Source: Nakamurella multipartita DSM 44233
Lineage (GTDB): Bacteria; Actinomycetota; Actinomycetes; Mycobacteriales; Nakamurellaceae
Length of the DNA stretch: 64,000 nt
Direction: 5' to 3'
Assembly: GCF_000024365.1 (NCBI RefSeq)
Contig: NC_013235.1
Coordinates: 5,456,001-5,520,000, forward strand
Below the pieces are notes generated by a model. That model saw nothing but the letters and a program-made list of their open reading frames with translations, did no database searches and had not been told where the DNA came from. The stretch's first letter is position 1. The number at the start of each line of letters is the position of its first letter. Below are positions 16,293-25,256 of the stretch, in pieces. The position numbers and the translations under genes are program-made.

Positions 16293-18986
16293 ATGAGCCG
16301 GCTGCACCATCCGGTCACCCGGGGTCCCGAGCGGAACGCCACCGGGGAGCCGGCGCCCGCCCGTACGCCCGGTCCGCCGCACCGCGTGCTGGCCCTGCAG
16401 CGCACCGTCGGCAATCGCGCGACGGTGTCCGTCATGCGGGTCGGCGGGTGGGACGACGCCCTGCCGGGATCGGGCAACAAGGCCGAGTCGACCACCACCG
16501 ACGCGGCGACGGCCAACGCGGTCCGCCGGATCCCGGTCACGGGCATCCCTGGCGCGGCCACCGATCGCGCGATCGTCTACCTGCCCGCGTCGCTGCCGCC
16601 GGGCGGTGGCCCGATCGACGTGCTGCTGCACCTGCACGGGCATCCCGCCGGCGGACCGGGCGGGTACCTGGGCGGCAAGTCCGACACCGACGGCGCCCAG
16701 GCCGACGACATCGACGAGTACCGCATCGGGGCCCAACTGGCCGCGGCCGGCCGGCCGATGGTGGCGATCCTGCCGCAGGGCGTCGGCAAGTCCGACTTCG
16801 GCGCGGGGTCGGCCCGCGCGTTCGACGCCGACAGCTACATCCGATCCACCTTCGACCGGTTGGGCGCGCTCGGGGCCTGGACGGCCAAGACCGCACCCAC
16901 CCCCGGTCCGGTGGTCTTGTCGGGACACAGCGGCGCGGACAACCCGATCTCCACCATGCTGTCCGGCCCCCTGGGCCCGAAGAAGCTGCAGGCCTTGTTC
17001 CTGTTCGACACCATGTACCCGGGCGCCGGTTTCGTGGAGAAGATCTGGGCCTACGTCAAGGATCGGCTCGACGGCGAGCTGGCCGACCTGACGGCGATCC
17101 GGGAGGGTGGCGCCGAGCAGGACGCGGACGCCGCCCGCGGTGAGGCCGGGCCGCGGGCCGCATCATCGGCCGCCGTCCTGGAAGCGATGCTGGACTACGT
17201 GACCAGGCAGGGCTTCCGGCTGTTCAACGTGCACGGCGGCAGCACCTACAAGCCGCAGTCCGAGCAACTCGACCAGAACATCACGACGTGGTTCCACCAG
17301 CGGCAGGTCCGGCAGCTGGTCGGCGGCCCGGGCGCACCCGTCCACGACGCCTGGCGCGGCAACCTGGAGATCTTCCGCTCGGCCGATCGCGCCAAGGGCG
17401 TGCACATGCGGATCCTGCGCTACGGCGACCACCTCAAGCGCGCCGTCGACCTGCTGCCCCAGCGGGTCGCGGTCGACGCCACCCCCGTCCGGCCAGTGAC
17501 GGTGTCCCGCGTGCCCGACAAGCCGGCCGAGCAGGCGCCCGCCAAGACCCCGGATCAGCTGATCGCCGAGGCCACCGACCGCATCCACACGTCACTGCTG
17601 GCCGCCGCGGCGCCGTTCGTCGGCACCGCGAATGCCGCCGACATCCCGGGGATGTTGACCATGCAGCTGATCGCCGGAGCCAAGGATCCGCGTAAGCGGC
17701 TCAAGGCGGGCAACCCGATGCTGCCCCTGTACGACGCGCTCTGGAGCCCGGCCGTGGTCGCCGATCTGGCGACGGTGGACGACCCGGTGGCCGACAAGGC
17801 CGCCAAGAAGAGGCCGAAAAAGGCCGAGGAACGGCGACGGGCGATCCTGGCCGGGCTGCTGACCGCCCTGCTGCCCAGTGCGGCATCCGGGGCGGCGGTG
17901 ACCGCCCCGGCCAAGCCCCTGGATCGCGCGGCCGAGCTCGCCACCGAGAAGTCGCTGGTGTCCTCCACCGTGCTCGGCCTGACCACCGACAAGTCCTGGG
18001 AGAAGGTCCGGATCGCCGTCATCGTGAAGTTCGGCGGCCTGGTCGACGGTCCCCGGGTGGCGATCGAACGGGCCAACGCCTACTACGGCAGCCTGGTCAC
18101 CCCCACGTTCGCCGGCTATTCCGGATCGACCGTCGTGCATCCCCACCTGCAGGCCGCGCTGGTCCGGGCCGATGCCCACCTCACCAAGCACCTGGCCCTG
18201 CTGCCCAAGGACGAGAAGGACGCGATCACCGCCGCGGTCAAAAAGATGTGGAGCACGGTCATCCGGCCGAACCAGAACGCCCGGCACAAACTGTCCGACC
18301 ACAGCTTCGGCTGGGCCATCGACCTCGACGCGGCCCGGAACCCGAACATCGGCAAGGGCGCCGGCTTGGCCGCGGTGGCGGCGGTGACCGGGACGAATCC
18401 CCGATCCGCCAGCACCGCCGGCAAGTCCGCGGACCAGGTGCAGACGGTGGCCACCGACCTGCGCCGGGTCAGCCGGGAGTACGTGGCCGCCATGTCCAGC
18501 GACACCACCATTGCCCCCGTCCTGCTGCGGCTGGCCAACGACGGCCGCAGCGCGGCCAAGCTGCCGGCCCTGGCCACCGGGGTCGGCGCGAGCCTGGTCG
18601 CCGCGGTCAAGCAGGGCAAGGCCGCCGATCGGGCGACCGCCCTGCGGGAGGCGGTGTGGCCCGAGGGCAAGGATCTGCCGGCGACCTCCCCGGGCAAGGG
18701 AAAGAAGCCGGTCAAGCCCGCACCCCCGGCCGGGCTGGCCGCCGCGATCGAGATCCTGCAGACCGTCGGCACCGCCTACCGCACCTCGTTCGGCAAGAAG
18801 GGTGCCCGGGTGGCGGCCAAGACCGAGGGCACCGCCGGCTCGGTCGCCGCCCACGGCTTCGTCAACCTGCCGCCGGCCCTGGTCGCCGCGCTGACCGGGT
18901 CCGACGCCGGCGGGCTGACCTGGCTGGGCACGGCCAACCAGGACTTTATGCACTTCGAGCTGGCCAAGGAACCCGCCCTGTACTGA
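16293..18986 (+). CDS. Modular protein: eCIS-type N-terminal LQRTxGNRA motif, hydrolase-like domain, C-terminal M15 peptidase
   Basis: 897 residues. Residues 33-44 read LALQRTVGNRAT, the short leader seen before DUF4157 (eCIS core) and in proteins linked to extracellular contractile injection systems; DUF4157 itself is absent. About 90-330 looks like an alpha/beta-hydrolase: HLHGHP at 113-118 and a nucleophile-elbow-like SGHSG at 210-214. A helical, Ala/Lys-rich middle follows. The C-terminus is an M15 D,D-peptidase: SDHSFGWAIDLD at 668-679 (metal His670, Asp677) and FMHFEL with the last metal His at 887. No signal peptide is visible. It looks like a peptidoglycan-cleaving effector or cargo without its delivery machine nearby. 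ATG 16293 is leaderless; an in-frame ATG at 16200 sits in the inverted repeat. Confidence 0.7.
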   Translation: MSRLHHPVTRGPERNATGEPAPARTPGPPHRVLALQRTVGNRATVSVMRVGGWDDALPGSGNKAESTTTDAATANAVRRIPVTGIPGAATDRAIVYLPASLPPGGGPIDVLLHLHGHPAGGPGGYLGGKSDTDGAQADDIDEYRIGAQLAAAGRPMVAILPQGVGKSDFGAGSARAFDADSYIRSTFDRLGALGAWTAKTAPTPGPVVLSGHSGADNPISTMLSGPLGPKKLQALFLFDTMYPGAGFVEKIWAYVKDRLDGELADLTAIREGGAEQDADAARGEAGPRAASSAAVLEAMLDYVTRQGFRLFNVHGGSTYKPQSEQLDQNITTWFHQRQVRQLVGGPGAPVHDAWRGNLEIFRSADRAKGVHMRILRYGDHLKRAVDLLPQRVAVDATPVRPVTVSRVPDKPAEQAPAKTPDQLIAEATDRIHTSLLAAAAPFVGTANAADIPGMLTMQLIAGAKDPRKRLKAGNPMLPLYDALWSPAVVADLATVDDPVADKAAKKRPKKAEERRRAILAGLLTALLPSAASGAAVTAPAKPLDRAAELATEKSLVSSTVLGLTTDKSWEKVRIAVIVKFGGLVDGPRVAIERANAYYGSLVTPTFAGYSGSTVVHPHLQAALVRADAHLTKHLALLPKDEKDAITAAVKKMWSTVIRPNQNARHKLSDHSFGWAIDLDAARNPNIGKGAGLAAVAAVTGTNPRSASTAGKSADQVQTVATDLRRVSREYVAAMSSDTTIAPVLLRLANDGRSAAKLPALATGVGASLVAAVKQGKAADRATALREAVWPEGKDLPATSPGKGKKPVKPAPPAGLAAAIEILQTVGTAYRTSFGKKGARVAAKTEGTAGSVAAHGFVNLPPALVAALTGSDAGGLTWLGTANQDFMHFELAKEPALY

Positions 18987-19012
18987 TCGGCCGGCCGACC
19001 ACCAGTGGCTGG

Positions 19013-19085
19013 AGCCGCCGAGGGGACTTGAACCCCTAACCGCCCGATTACAAGTCGGGTGCGCTACCAATTGCGCCACGGCGGC
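19013..19085 (-). tRNA. tRNA-Thr (anticodon TGT)
   Basis: Read on the minus strand, the 7-bp acceptor stem is GCCGCCG with CGGCGGC. The D-stem is GCGC/GCGC with AATTGGTA in the loop. The anticodon stem is CCCGA/TCGGG with loop CTTGTAA, giving anticodon TGT (reads ACA). The T-arm is AGGGG-TTCAAGT-CCCCT. The discriminator is T and no CCA is encoded. The gene stands alone. Confidence 0.95.
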
Positions 19086-19138
19086 CTGCGCCGGCCGGGG
19101 CCGGCGCGCTGGCCAGCCTATCCGGCGCGGGCCGGGGC

Positions 19139-19447
19139 TTACGAACTCCAGGTCAGGCGCAGCACGTCATCGCTGACCGACCGCACCTGCAGGCCGATGG
19201 TCTGGCCGGCCACCTGCGCGGTCAGCCGATCCGGGTCGGCCGGATCGGCCTGCCAGGTGCCGGGCTCGGCCATCGGGCGATCGCCACGGCCGGGCACCAG
19301 ATAGTCCAGTTGGCCGTCCCGGTGAAAGCTCAGGCCCTCGCGGCCCCGGGCCGGCGGGAACGGGTAATCGTCCGGGCGGTAGACCCGGACGTCCCCGCGT
19401 TCCTCTTCGTGCGAACGCATCCAGACCCGGTCGACGAACGGCTTCAC
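19139..19447 (-). CDS. Hypothetical protein, lipocalin-like compact beta protein
   Basis: 102 residues from GTG 19447: charged N-terminus (KPFVDRVWMRSHEEE), RVYRPDDYPFPPARGREG, then alternating strands ending VRSVSDDVLRLTWSS. I do not recognise a characterised family. The alternation of polar turns and strands with two Trp suggests a small beta-barrel, but that is a guess. A CATAAT hexamer lies six bases before the GTG and no ribosome site is present, consistent with leaderless expression. It sits between tRNA-Thr and the M43 protease gene. Confidence 0.6.
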   Translation of the reverse strand: MKPFVDRVWMRSHEEERGDVRVYRPDDYPFPPARGREGLSFHRDGQLDYLVPGRGDRPMAEPGTWQADPADPDRLTAQVAGQTIGLQVRSVSDDVLRLTWSS

Positions 19448-19491
19448 CCCCCGATTATGGCCCGCCGGCGGCCCGACCAGCCCGGGGTCGC

Positions 19492-20403
19492 TCAGCCGGC
19501 GGTGGGAACCGGCAGGCCGGCGCCCAGACCGGAGCGGGACAGTTGCAGGGCCGCGTGCATCCGCTCGACCTGCTGCTGGCTGAACATGAACATGCTGTCG
19601 TCGTCGACGTAGTCCATGTAGTTCATGAACATGTCCCCGTTCGGCGCGGCCGGGCACGAGACCTTGGGGAAGCGCGGCTTGCCGGAGTTGGGGCCGAGCT
19701 GATTCGGGGTGTCGCCGACGAAGTCCGTGTCGTCACAGGTCGGGACCCGGGCCTCGCCCCAGATGTGGGACAGATTCAGGTAGTGGCCGATCTCGTGGGT
19801 GGCGGTGCGCCCCAGGTCGAACGGGGCCTTCGCCGAGCCCCGACGGCCGAAGGCGGCCGTGGCGATGACGACGCCGTCGGTGGCCGGGTCACCCCCCGGG
19901 AACTGCGCGTAGCCCAGGACACCGCCGCGCAGTCCACAGACCCACAGGTTCAGGTAGCGCGTGGTGTCCCAGGCGTCCGCGCCGCCGGACGAACGCTTCT
20001 TCATGGTGTCGTCCACGCCGAAGTCGACCGCGGCCGTGCGGGTCCGGGTGATGCCGGTGGTCGGCTGACCGGCCGGGTCCTGGGTAGCCAGATGGAACGA
20101 CAGGCCGGGCCGGCCGACCAACTGGGCGAACGGGGCCGGCACCTTGCTCAGATCGGCGTTGGTCCCCGCGTAGTCCTCGTTGAGCACCTCGATCTGCGAG
20201 GCGACCTGCGCGTCGCTGATGGTGGTCGCGTCCGAGTGGTCGAGCACGTGCACGACGACCGGGATGTCCGTCGGGTAGTCCGACGGAGCCCCCTGGCGCA
20301 GCGCCCGGGTCTGGCTCTCCAGCTGAGCCTGGTTGACCCGCAGCTGCGGGAACAGGTCGACCTGCCGAAAGTAGTTCTGCACCGCACCGCAACTGCGCGC
20401 CAT
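19492..20403 (-). CDS. M43-family (pappalysin/cytophagalysin-like) zinc metalloprotease
   Basis: 303 residues. The catalytic motif HEIGHYLNLSHIWG fits HExxHxxGxxH in spirit, with Leu-Asn-Leu-Ser between the second and third His. FMNYMDYVDDDSMFMFS contains the Met-turn typical of metzincins. N-terminal strands YPTDIPVVVHVL and the NLWVCGL/GYAQFPGG segment also match M43. No signal peptide is seen (MARSCGAVQNYFRQ), although the family is mostly secreted; export by another route or a misplaced start are alternatives. GAGGGGAG upstream supports ATG 20403. Confidence 0.85.
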   Translation of the reverse strand: MARSCGAVQNYFRQVDLFPQLRVNQAQLESQTRALRQGAPSDYPTDIPVVVHVLDHSDATTISDAQVASQIEVLNEDYAGTNADLSKVPAPFAQLVGRPGLSFHLATQDPAGQPTTGITRTRTAAVDFGVDDTMKKRSSGGADAWDTTRYLNLWVCGLRGGVLGYAQFPGGDPATDGVVIATAAFGRRGSAKAPFDLGRTATHEIGHYLNLSHIWGEARVPTCDDTDFVGDTPNQLGPNSGKPRFPKVSCPAAPNGDMFMNYMDYVDDDSMFMFSQQQVERMHAALQLSRSGLGAGLPVPTAG

Positions 20404-20564
20404 GACGTGCTCCCCTCGAACGACCCGGCCTCGGCGACGCGGGTGTGGCTGTCCACCCAGAAGGATGGGCCGGCGTGGCACCGAATACCCGAATTCATGA
20501 CAAAACCGGCCAACTCACCCGTTCGGCCGCCAGCTCCTGACGAGTACCCCGCCGGACCGACCGC

Positions 20565-20570
20565 TACCGT
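20565..20570 (+). promoter_or_regulatory. Leaderless -10 element (TACCGT) of the gamma-glutamyltransferase-like gene
   Basis: TACCGT, CGAACG, ATG: the same 15 bases as at 16281-16295, although the genes are unrelated. This supports a fixed -10/start spacing in this genome. Confidence 0.55.
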
Positions 20571-20576
20571 CGAACG

Positions 20577-22148
20577 ATGCCATCCCGGTCCGACAGCGAC
20601 GGCACCGTGCGCGCGCCGCACGGTCTGGTCTGCTCGGTCGACGCCCGGGCGTCGGCGGCCGGGGTCGCCGTGCTGGACCGCGGCGGCACCGCGGTGGATG
20701 CCGCGATCGCCACCAACGCGGTGCTGACCGTCACCGCCCAGCACCTGTGCGGGCTCGGCGGCGACCTGTTCGCGCTGGTCCACGACGGCACCGGGCCGCC
20801 ACGGGCCCTGGCCGCCGTGGGCCCGGCCGGTTCGGGCGCCGACCCAGCCGTCCTACGGGCGCAGGGCCACCGGCAGCTGCCGCGGCGTGGGGACATCCGG
20901 GTGGTCACCGTTCCCGGGTGCGTCGACGGCTGGCTGGCGCTGCATCGACGGTTCGGCCGGTTGCCTCTGCCCGAGCTGCTGGCCCCGGCCCGGGAGCTGG
21001 CCGCGGACGGCTTCGCCGTCTCCCCGTCGCTGGCCGCGGCCGCCGTGCGGATCGCCGGCACGCCCGGCGCCGACGACTACGCCCGGCCGGGCGGGCTGAC
21101 CGCCGGCGACCGGGTCCGCCGGCGGATGGTCGCCGCCACCCTGGACGCGATCGCCGCCGACGGCCGGGCCGGTTTCTACGGCGGCCGGTTCGGCGCCGGT
21201 CTGATCGAGCTGGGCGCGGGGTTGTTCACCGACACCGACCTGGCCCGTCAGGTGGCCCGGTGGGTGGAGCCGATCTCGGCCGCCGCCTGGGGGCACCGGG
21301 TGTGGACGACCCCGCCGCCCTCGCAGGGGTATCTCATCCCGGCCGCGGCCTGGATCGCCGACGGGCTGCCCCTGCCCGACGACCCGGCCGATCCCGGCTG
21401 GCCCCACCTGCTGGCCGAGGCAGCCCGCTGGGCCGGATACGACCGGCCGGCCCAGTTGCACGAGCACGCCGACGGGGCCGCCCTGGTCGCCGAGGGGCGG
21501 CTGGCCCCACGCCGGTCGGCGATCGACCCGCAACGCCGGACCGGCCCCGCCGCCCCGGGCGCGGCCGGCGGCACGACCTACCTGTGCGCCGTCGACGGCG
21601 ATGGCATGGGGGTCTCGCTGATCAACTCGAACGCGGCCGGCTGGGGTGCCCACCTGGTCGTGCCCGGCACCGGGGTCTTCCTGCAGAACCGCGGCCTGGG
21701 CTTTTCCCTGGAACCCGGTCACCCGGCCGAGTACGGGCCCGGCCGGCGTCCCCCGCACACGCTGGCCCCGGCCCTGGTCACCGGCCCGACCGGCGATCTA
21801 CGGGCCGTGCTCGGCACCATGGGCGGCGACAGCCAGCCGCAGATCGTGCTGCAGCTGCTGGCCCGGCTGCTGCCCGGCGGGCAGAGCCCGGGGCAGGCGG
21901 TGGCGGCGGCCCGCTGGTTCCTCGGCGACGGCGGCTTCGACTCCTGGACCACCGACGACGACGTGATCTCGCTGGAGCAGGGCGCCCCGGCGGCATGGGC
22001 CGAGGGCCTGGCCGCCCGCGGTCACGCCGTGCGGGCCGGCGCCGGCCCGGCCGGCCATGCGCACGCCATCATCCGAGCGCTGGACGGGGAGTGGGCCGGC
22101 GCGGCCGACCCGCGGGCGGCCGGTTCCCTGGCCGCGGGCCGCGCCTGA
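20577..22148 (+). CDS. Gamma-glutamyltransferase-family protein (Ntn hydrolase)
   Basis: 523 residues. GLVCSVDARASAAGVAVLDRGGTAVDAAIA and HLCGLGGDLFALV mark the large-subunit half. The self-processing site is GTTYLCAVD with catalytic Thr333, followed by GVSLINSN and RPPHTLAPALV. No signal peptide is visible, and the segment after Thr333 is about 190 residues, near the small-subunit norm. It would cleave after Gly332 and act on gamma-glutamyl or similar amide bonds. The true substrate (glutathione is absent from most actinobacteria) is unknown. Confidence 0.85.
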   Translation: MPSRSDSDGTVRAPHGLVCSVDARASAAGVAVLDRGGTAVDAAIATNAVLTVTAQHLCGLGGDLFALVHDGTGPPRALAAVGPAGSGADPAVLRAQGHRQLPRRGDIRVVTVPGCVDGWLALHRRFGRLPLPELLAPARELAADGFAVSPSLAAAAVRIAGTPGADDYARPGGLTAGDRVRRRMVAATLDAIAADGRAGFYGGRFGAGLIELGAGLFTDTDLARQVARWVEPISAAAWGHRVWTTPPPSQGYLIPAAAWIADGLPLPDDPADPGWPHLLAEAARWAGYDRPAQLHEHADGAALVAEGRLAPRRSAIDPQRRTGPAAPGAAGGTTYLCAVDGDGMGVSLINSNAAGWGAHLVVPGTGVFLQNRGLGFSLEPGHPAEYGPGRRPPHTLAPALVTGPTGDLRAVLGTMGGDSQPQIVLQLLARLLPGGQSPGQAVAAARWFLGDGGFDSWTTDDDVISLEQGAPAAWAEGLAARGHAVRAGAGPAGHAHAIIRALDGEWAGAADPRAAGSLAAGRA

Positions 22149-22200
22149 GCCGGCGCCGGGCCCCCCGGCCGGCACACCGCTCCGCCTCCAGGAACGCCGA

Positions 22201-24102
22201 TCAGCCGCCGGCCGGCACCTCGGCCGCCGGGGCGGCGGCCGCGTCCATCGTCGCCGGCGCGGTGCTGGCGGCGGCCGGAGCCGGCGAGCAGATCACGTTC
22301 TGCTGACCGTTGTAGACCGTGGTGAAGTCCTCCCGGCGGATCTCGTTGCCGGCCAGGTCCTTGATGATCCGGGTGTTGACAATGCTGAACCCGGTACTGC
22401 CGCCGGAGGGGGTGCAGGCGGTGCCGTACGGCTTCACGATCACCGGCGCCGAGGTGTAGTTGAACCGGTCTGAGCTGACCGACTCGACCTGGACGTGCTT
22501 GGTGCCCCAGAGCCGCACGGTGATGTCGGACGGGGTCCAAATCGTCTCGATCAGCACCCCGGTGTCGTAGTCGTTGGAGAAGGCCAGCTCGATCTCGCCG
22601 TCGAAGACGGTCGCCTCGCGACCGGCCGGGTACCGGCTGATGTAGAAGGAATGCGGGGTGTGGGTGACATCGCCCATCCCGGCGAAGTACGCGGCGTTGT
22701 AGGTGGTCGTCGCGAACTGGCTGATCCCACCGCCGACGGCGGTGGACAGCGCGCCCTCCTGGATGATCGCGGCCGGGACGTAGCCCTGTTCGGTCCCGCG
22801 CGGACCGGTGAACTCGTTCAGACCGAAGGTGGCCCCCGGCATCACCAGGGCCCCGTTGACCTTCTCGGCGACCACCCGGATGTTCTCACCGGACGCGGCG
22901 GCGAAGCCGCCGGTGGTGAACTCGCCGATGACCTCCTTGATGCCCAGCGCGTTGGCCTGCTCGGTGCTGAACGCCGGGTCGCTGAGCTGGTAGGCCAGCT
23001 CCACGGTGCGGTTCGGGGTGGTGACGGCCGCGGCCACCGCGGCCTCGGTGGCCGCCGCGTCCAGTGCGCGGCCCGCCGCGCTCGGTTCGACGACCGGCGC
23101 CCCGTCCCGGATGACGACCTTGGCGTCCACCGGCGCGCTCTGGGTGGCCTCGACCGCCGGCCGCACCGCGTCCAGCACGGCCGCGGGGTCGACGGCCACG
23201 ACGAAGCCGTCGGCGCTGTCCGGGGTGATGGTGGTGGCCGCACCGAGCTCGACGGCCCCGACCTCGACGGTCGCGCCGCCACCGGTCAGGGTCAGCGGCG
23301 CGGAGACGATGGTGGCGGCCTGGGCCGCGGCCCGCTCGGTGCCCTCGACCGAGGCGCGGACCGGCGCGGCGGACACCGGCAGGACCAGCCCGCCGAGGCC
23401 GCCGGGGCCGCCGGAGATCCAGGCCGCGGAGATCGATTCGACCGATCCGGCCACGTCGAGGCTGCGGCCGATGACCGGCTGCACCGTGGTCACCTGGCCG
23501 TTGTCGATGGCGACCGATCCCTCGACCGGCGCCAGGTCGGTGCTGGTGGCGATGCCCTGCACGACCGCGGTCAGCGCCGTCTCGTCGACGCCGTCGGTGA
23601 GCGGCTGCTCGATGGAGGTGAAGAACGAAGAGAGCCGGACGAACGGGTTCGCCGACCGGGTGCCCAACGCCTGGACGGTGGCGGCCACATCGGTGCTCAG
23701 CCCGGCCTGGGTCGGGTCGATCTGGGTGGCCACCCCGTGCACGTCGACCACGACGGGCGCCGAGTACTCCGGCAGGGCCTGCTCGGTCAGCGCCGCAGCG
23801 GCTTGTTCCGGGGTCAGGCCGCCGACCGCGACCCCGGCGACCGAGGTGTTGCGCTCGATCGTGCCGGAGGTCATCAGCAGATCCACCAGGTAGACCGCGG
23901 CGAGCACCGCGACGACGCCGCCGACCACGCTGGCGATGATCTTGTTGCGGCGGGCGGAATCGACGCCGGAGCCGTTCTCGGGCGCCGGGGCGGCCGCGAC
24001 GGGCAGGGCCACCGTGTCCGCTGACTCGTTCGATGAGGCCGGTGGGGTCGATGGGGTCGATGGGGCGGACGACGCGGGCGGGGCGGTGGACTCGTCTGTC
24101 AT
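22201..24102 (-). CDS. VanW-family membrane-anchored protein with YoaR-like repeats
   Basis: 633 residues from ATG 24102. A Ser/Thr/Pro-rich cytoplasmic N-terminus precedes one membrane helix (IIASVVGGVVAVLAAVYLV, about 50-70). Two extracellular modules of the YoaR/peptidoglycan-binding type follow (SVAGVAVGGLTPEQAAAAL). The VanW domain is near the C-terminus: PGATFGLNEFTGPRGTEQGY, VGGGISQFATTTYNAAYFAG, HSFYISRYPAGREATV. VanW was named from vancomycin clusters but is widespread in cell-wall proteins, and its activity is undefined. A short Ala-rich tail follows. The ribosome site is weak. Upstream lies the tandem repeat at 24254-24336. Confidence 0.85.
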   Translation of the reverse strand: MTDESTAPPASSAPSTPSTPPASSNESADTVALPVAAAPAPENGSGVDSARRNKIIASVVGGVVAVLAAVYLVDLLMTSGTIERNTSVAGVAVGGLTPEQAAAALTEQALPEYSAPVVVDVHGVATQIDPTQAGLSTDVAATVQALGTRSANPFVRLSSFFTSIEQPLTDGVDETALTAVVQGIATSTDLAPVEGSVAIDNGQVTTVQPVIGRSLDVAGSVESISAAWISGGPGGLGGLVLPVSAAPVRASVEGTERAAAQAATIVSAPLTLTGGGATVEVGAVELGAATTITPDSADGFVVAVDPAAVLDAVRPAVEATQSAPVDAKVVIRDGAPVVEPSAAGRALDAAATEAAVAAAVTTPNRTVELAYQLSDPAFSTEQANALGIKEVIGEFTTGGFAAASGENIRVVAEKVNGALVMPGATFGLNEFTGPRGTEQGYVPAAIIQEGALSTAVGGGISQFATTTYNAAYFAGMGDVTHTPHSFYISRYPAGREATVFDGEIELAFSNDYDTGVLIETIWTPSDITVRLWGTKHVQVESVSSDRFNYTSAPVIVKPYGTACTPSGGSTGFSIVNTRIIKDLAGNEIRREDFTTVYNGQQNVICSPAPAAASTAPATMDAAAAPAAEVPAGG

Positions 24103-24253
24103 GCCGAACGCTCGATCACTGCTGGTGGGTGTCCTTCCTGATGCGCCGGCCGCGGGGAGCGGGGACGGGCCCGTCAGGGCCACGGTCTCATGGACGCCCA
24201 GGAATAGGCAGTGGATGGGCCAGGATCACAGCTTCACCCGAACGGGTCACTGC

Positions 24254-24336
24254 GACCCGGTGCATTGATCGGACCCGTGCAGTGTCGGACCGGTGCATTG
24301 ATCGGACCGGTGCACTATTGGACCGGTGCACTATCG
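24254..24336. repeat. Five tandem 16-18 bp repeats upstream of the VanW gene
   Basis: Units start at 24254, 24272, 24288, 24305 and 24321. A typical unit is GACCGGTGCACTATTG; all share GACC(C/G)GTGCA and differ mainly in the last six bases. The array lies 152 bp upstream of the VanW ATG and 42 bp past the end of the XRE regulator gene, so it sits in the VanW promoter region. Multiple binding sites for a regulator are one reading. The copies are too close for CRISPR repeats. Confidence 0.8.
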
Positions 24337-24377
24337 GACGCGGCGGCCGGTCACGGCCGGACCGCGGGGCCGCCGGG

Positions 24378-24896
24378 TCAGGATCCGGTGGCGACGGTGG
24401 CGGTCTGCGGCCGGGCGCTGCGGCTGCTGGTCATCAGCAGCCGCCGGCACTCGTCGGGGCGCACGTTCATCAGGGCGGCCAGCGCGTGGATCGCGCCGTC
24501 GTCCAGCGTCATGGTCGAGGACGAGTTGGCCCGCAGCTCGAACCACCGCTTGACCACCGCGAGCCGGGGGTCGGAGCTGGCCATGACCTCTTGCACGTCG
24601 ACGGCGATGGATCCGGTGCCGAACGGCGAGGGGCGGGTGGCGACGTTGCGCTCCGCGGCGGACAGCAGGGTGCCCAGGTCCTCGCCCAGGGCACCGGCGA
24701 TCACCCAGAGCACGTCGACCCGCAGGGACCGGTGCCCGGTCTCGTAGTTGGCCAGCGCGGCCTTGCTGACCAGGCCGTTGGTGCGCTGCGCGACCTCGGC
24801 TTGGGTGAGCTTCTGCCGGCGGCGCGACTCACGCATCACGCGGCACACCGCAGCGGCGAAGGCCTGCTGCGACCGTGAATCGTAAGCCTGCGACAC
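24378..24896 (-). CDS. XRE-family helix-turn-helix regulator
   Basis: 172 residues from GTG 24896, which follows GAGGAG. The HTH is at about 25-80: RQKLTQAEVAQRTNGLVSKA, then ALANYETGHRSLRVDVLWVI. The C-terminal ~90 residues (DVQEVMASSDPRLAVVKRWFELRAN, then LDDGAIHALAALMNVRPDEC) match no domain I can name. The layout, an N-terminal XRE domain plus a small ligand or dimer domain, is common in actinobacterial developmental and stress regulators. It may bind the inverted repeat upstream of its own start or the tandem repeats downstream. Confidence 0.85.
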   Translation of the reverse strand: MSQAYDSRSQQAFAAAVCRVMRESRRRQKLTQAEVAQRTNGLVSKAALANYETGHRSLRVDVLWVIAGALGEDLGTLLSAAERNVATRPSPFGTGSIAVDVQEVMASSDPRLAVVKRWFELRANSSSTMTLDDGAIHALAALMNVRPDECRRLLMTSSRSARPQTATVATGS

Positions 24897-25256
24897 CGGG
24901 ACTCCTCTGGTCGATCGATGCGGCGGACACGGACGGCCCCCGCCAAAACCACGACAACGAGGCGTCACTCTCCGTGTTGCTTCACGTTCTGTGTAGGCAT
25001 CCGGTGGACCAAATGGGCTACACAAATGCGAGATCGGCACGTCGTCTCATCATTTCTACCACAGAGTAACTGCCGATACACCCTTTTGGCCCATCCGTGT
25101 GAACCGTCCATCACAAGGATGGTCGGCTTGGTGGTCGAAAACAAGGGTCGACTGCAGAATTGGCCGCCTCGACGGGGTCATCGGCTCAGGTATTCACCCA
25201 TCGGGGTGTGCCCCCAGTGCGCAGGGACGCCACTAACGGTGGCATCGCCGTCTCGA
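24897..25256. other. 360-bp intergenic region upstream of the XRE gene
   Basis: No convincing gene is visible. The sequence is AT-richer than average. It holds a 7-bp perfect inverted repeat, TGTGTAG at 24990-24996 and CTACACA at 25018-25024, about 95-130 bp upstream of the XRE start, a possible autoregulatory site. The stretch next to the DyP peroxidase stop (25200-25256) contains no clear terminator hairpin. Confidence 0.35.

Noticed and set aside
14524-19012. eCIS gene cluster around the LQRTVGNRA protein
   Set aside because: Neighbours are an ankyrin protein, a CDF exporter, a tRNA and a protease; no sheath, tube, baseplate or AAA ATPase gene is present.
24254-24336. CRISPR array
   Set aside because: Units are 16-18 bp and contiguous with no spacers; no cas genes in the window.
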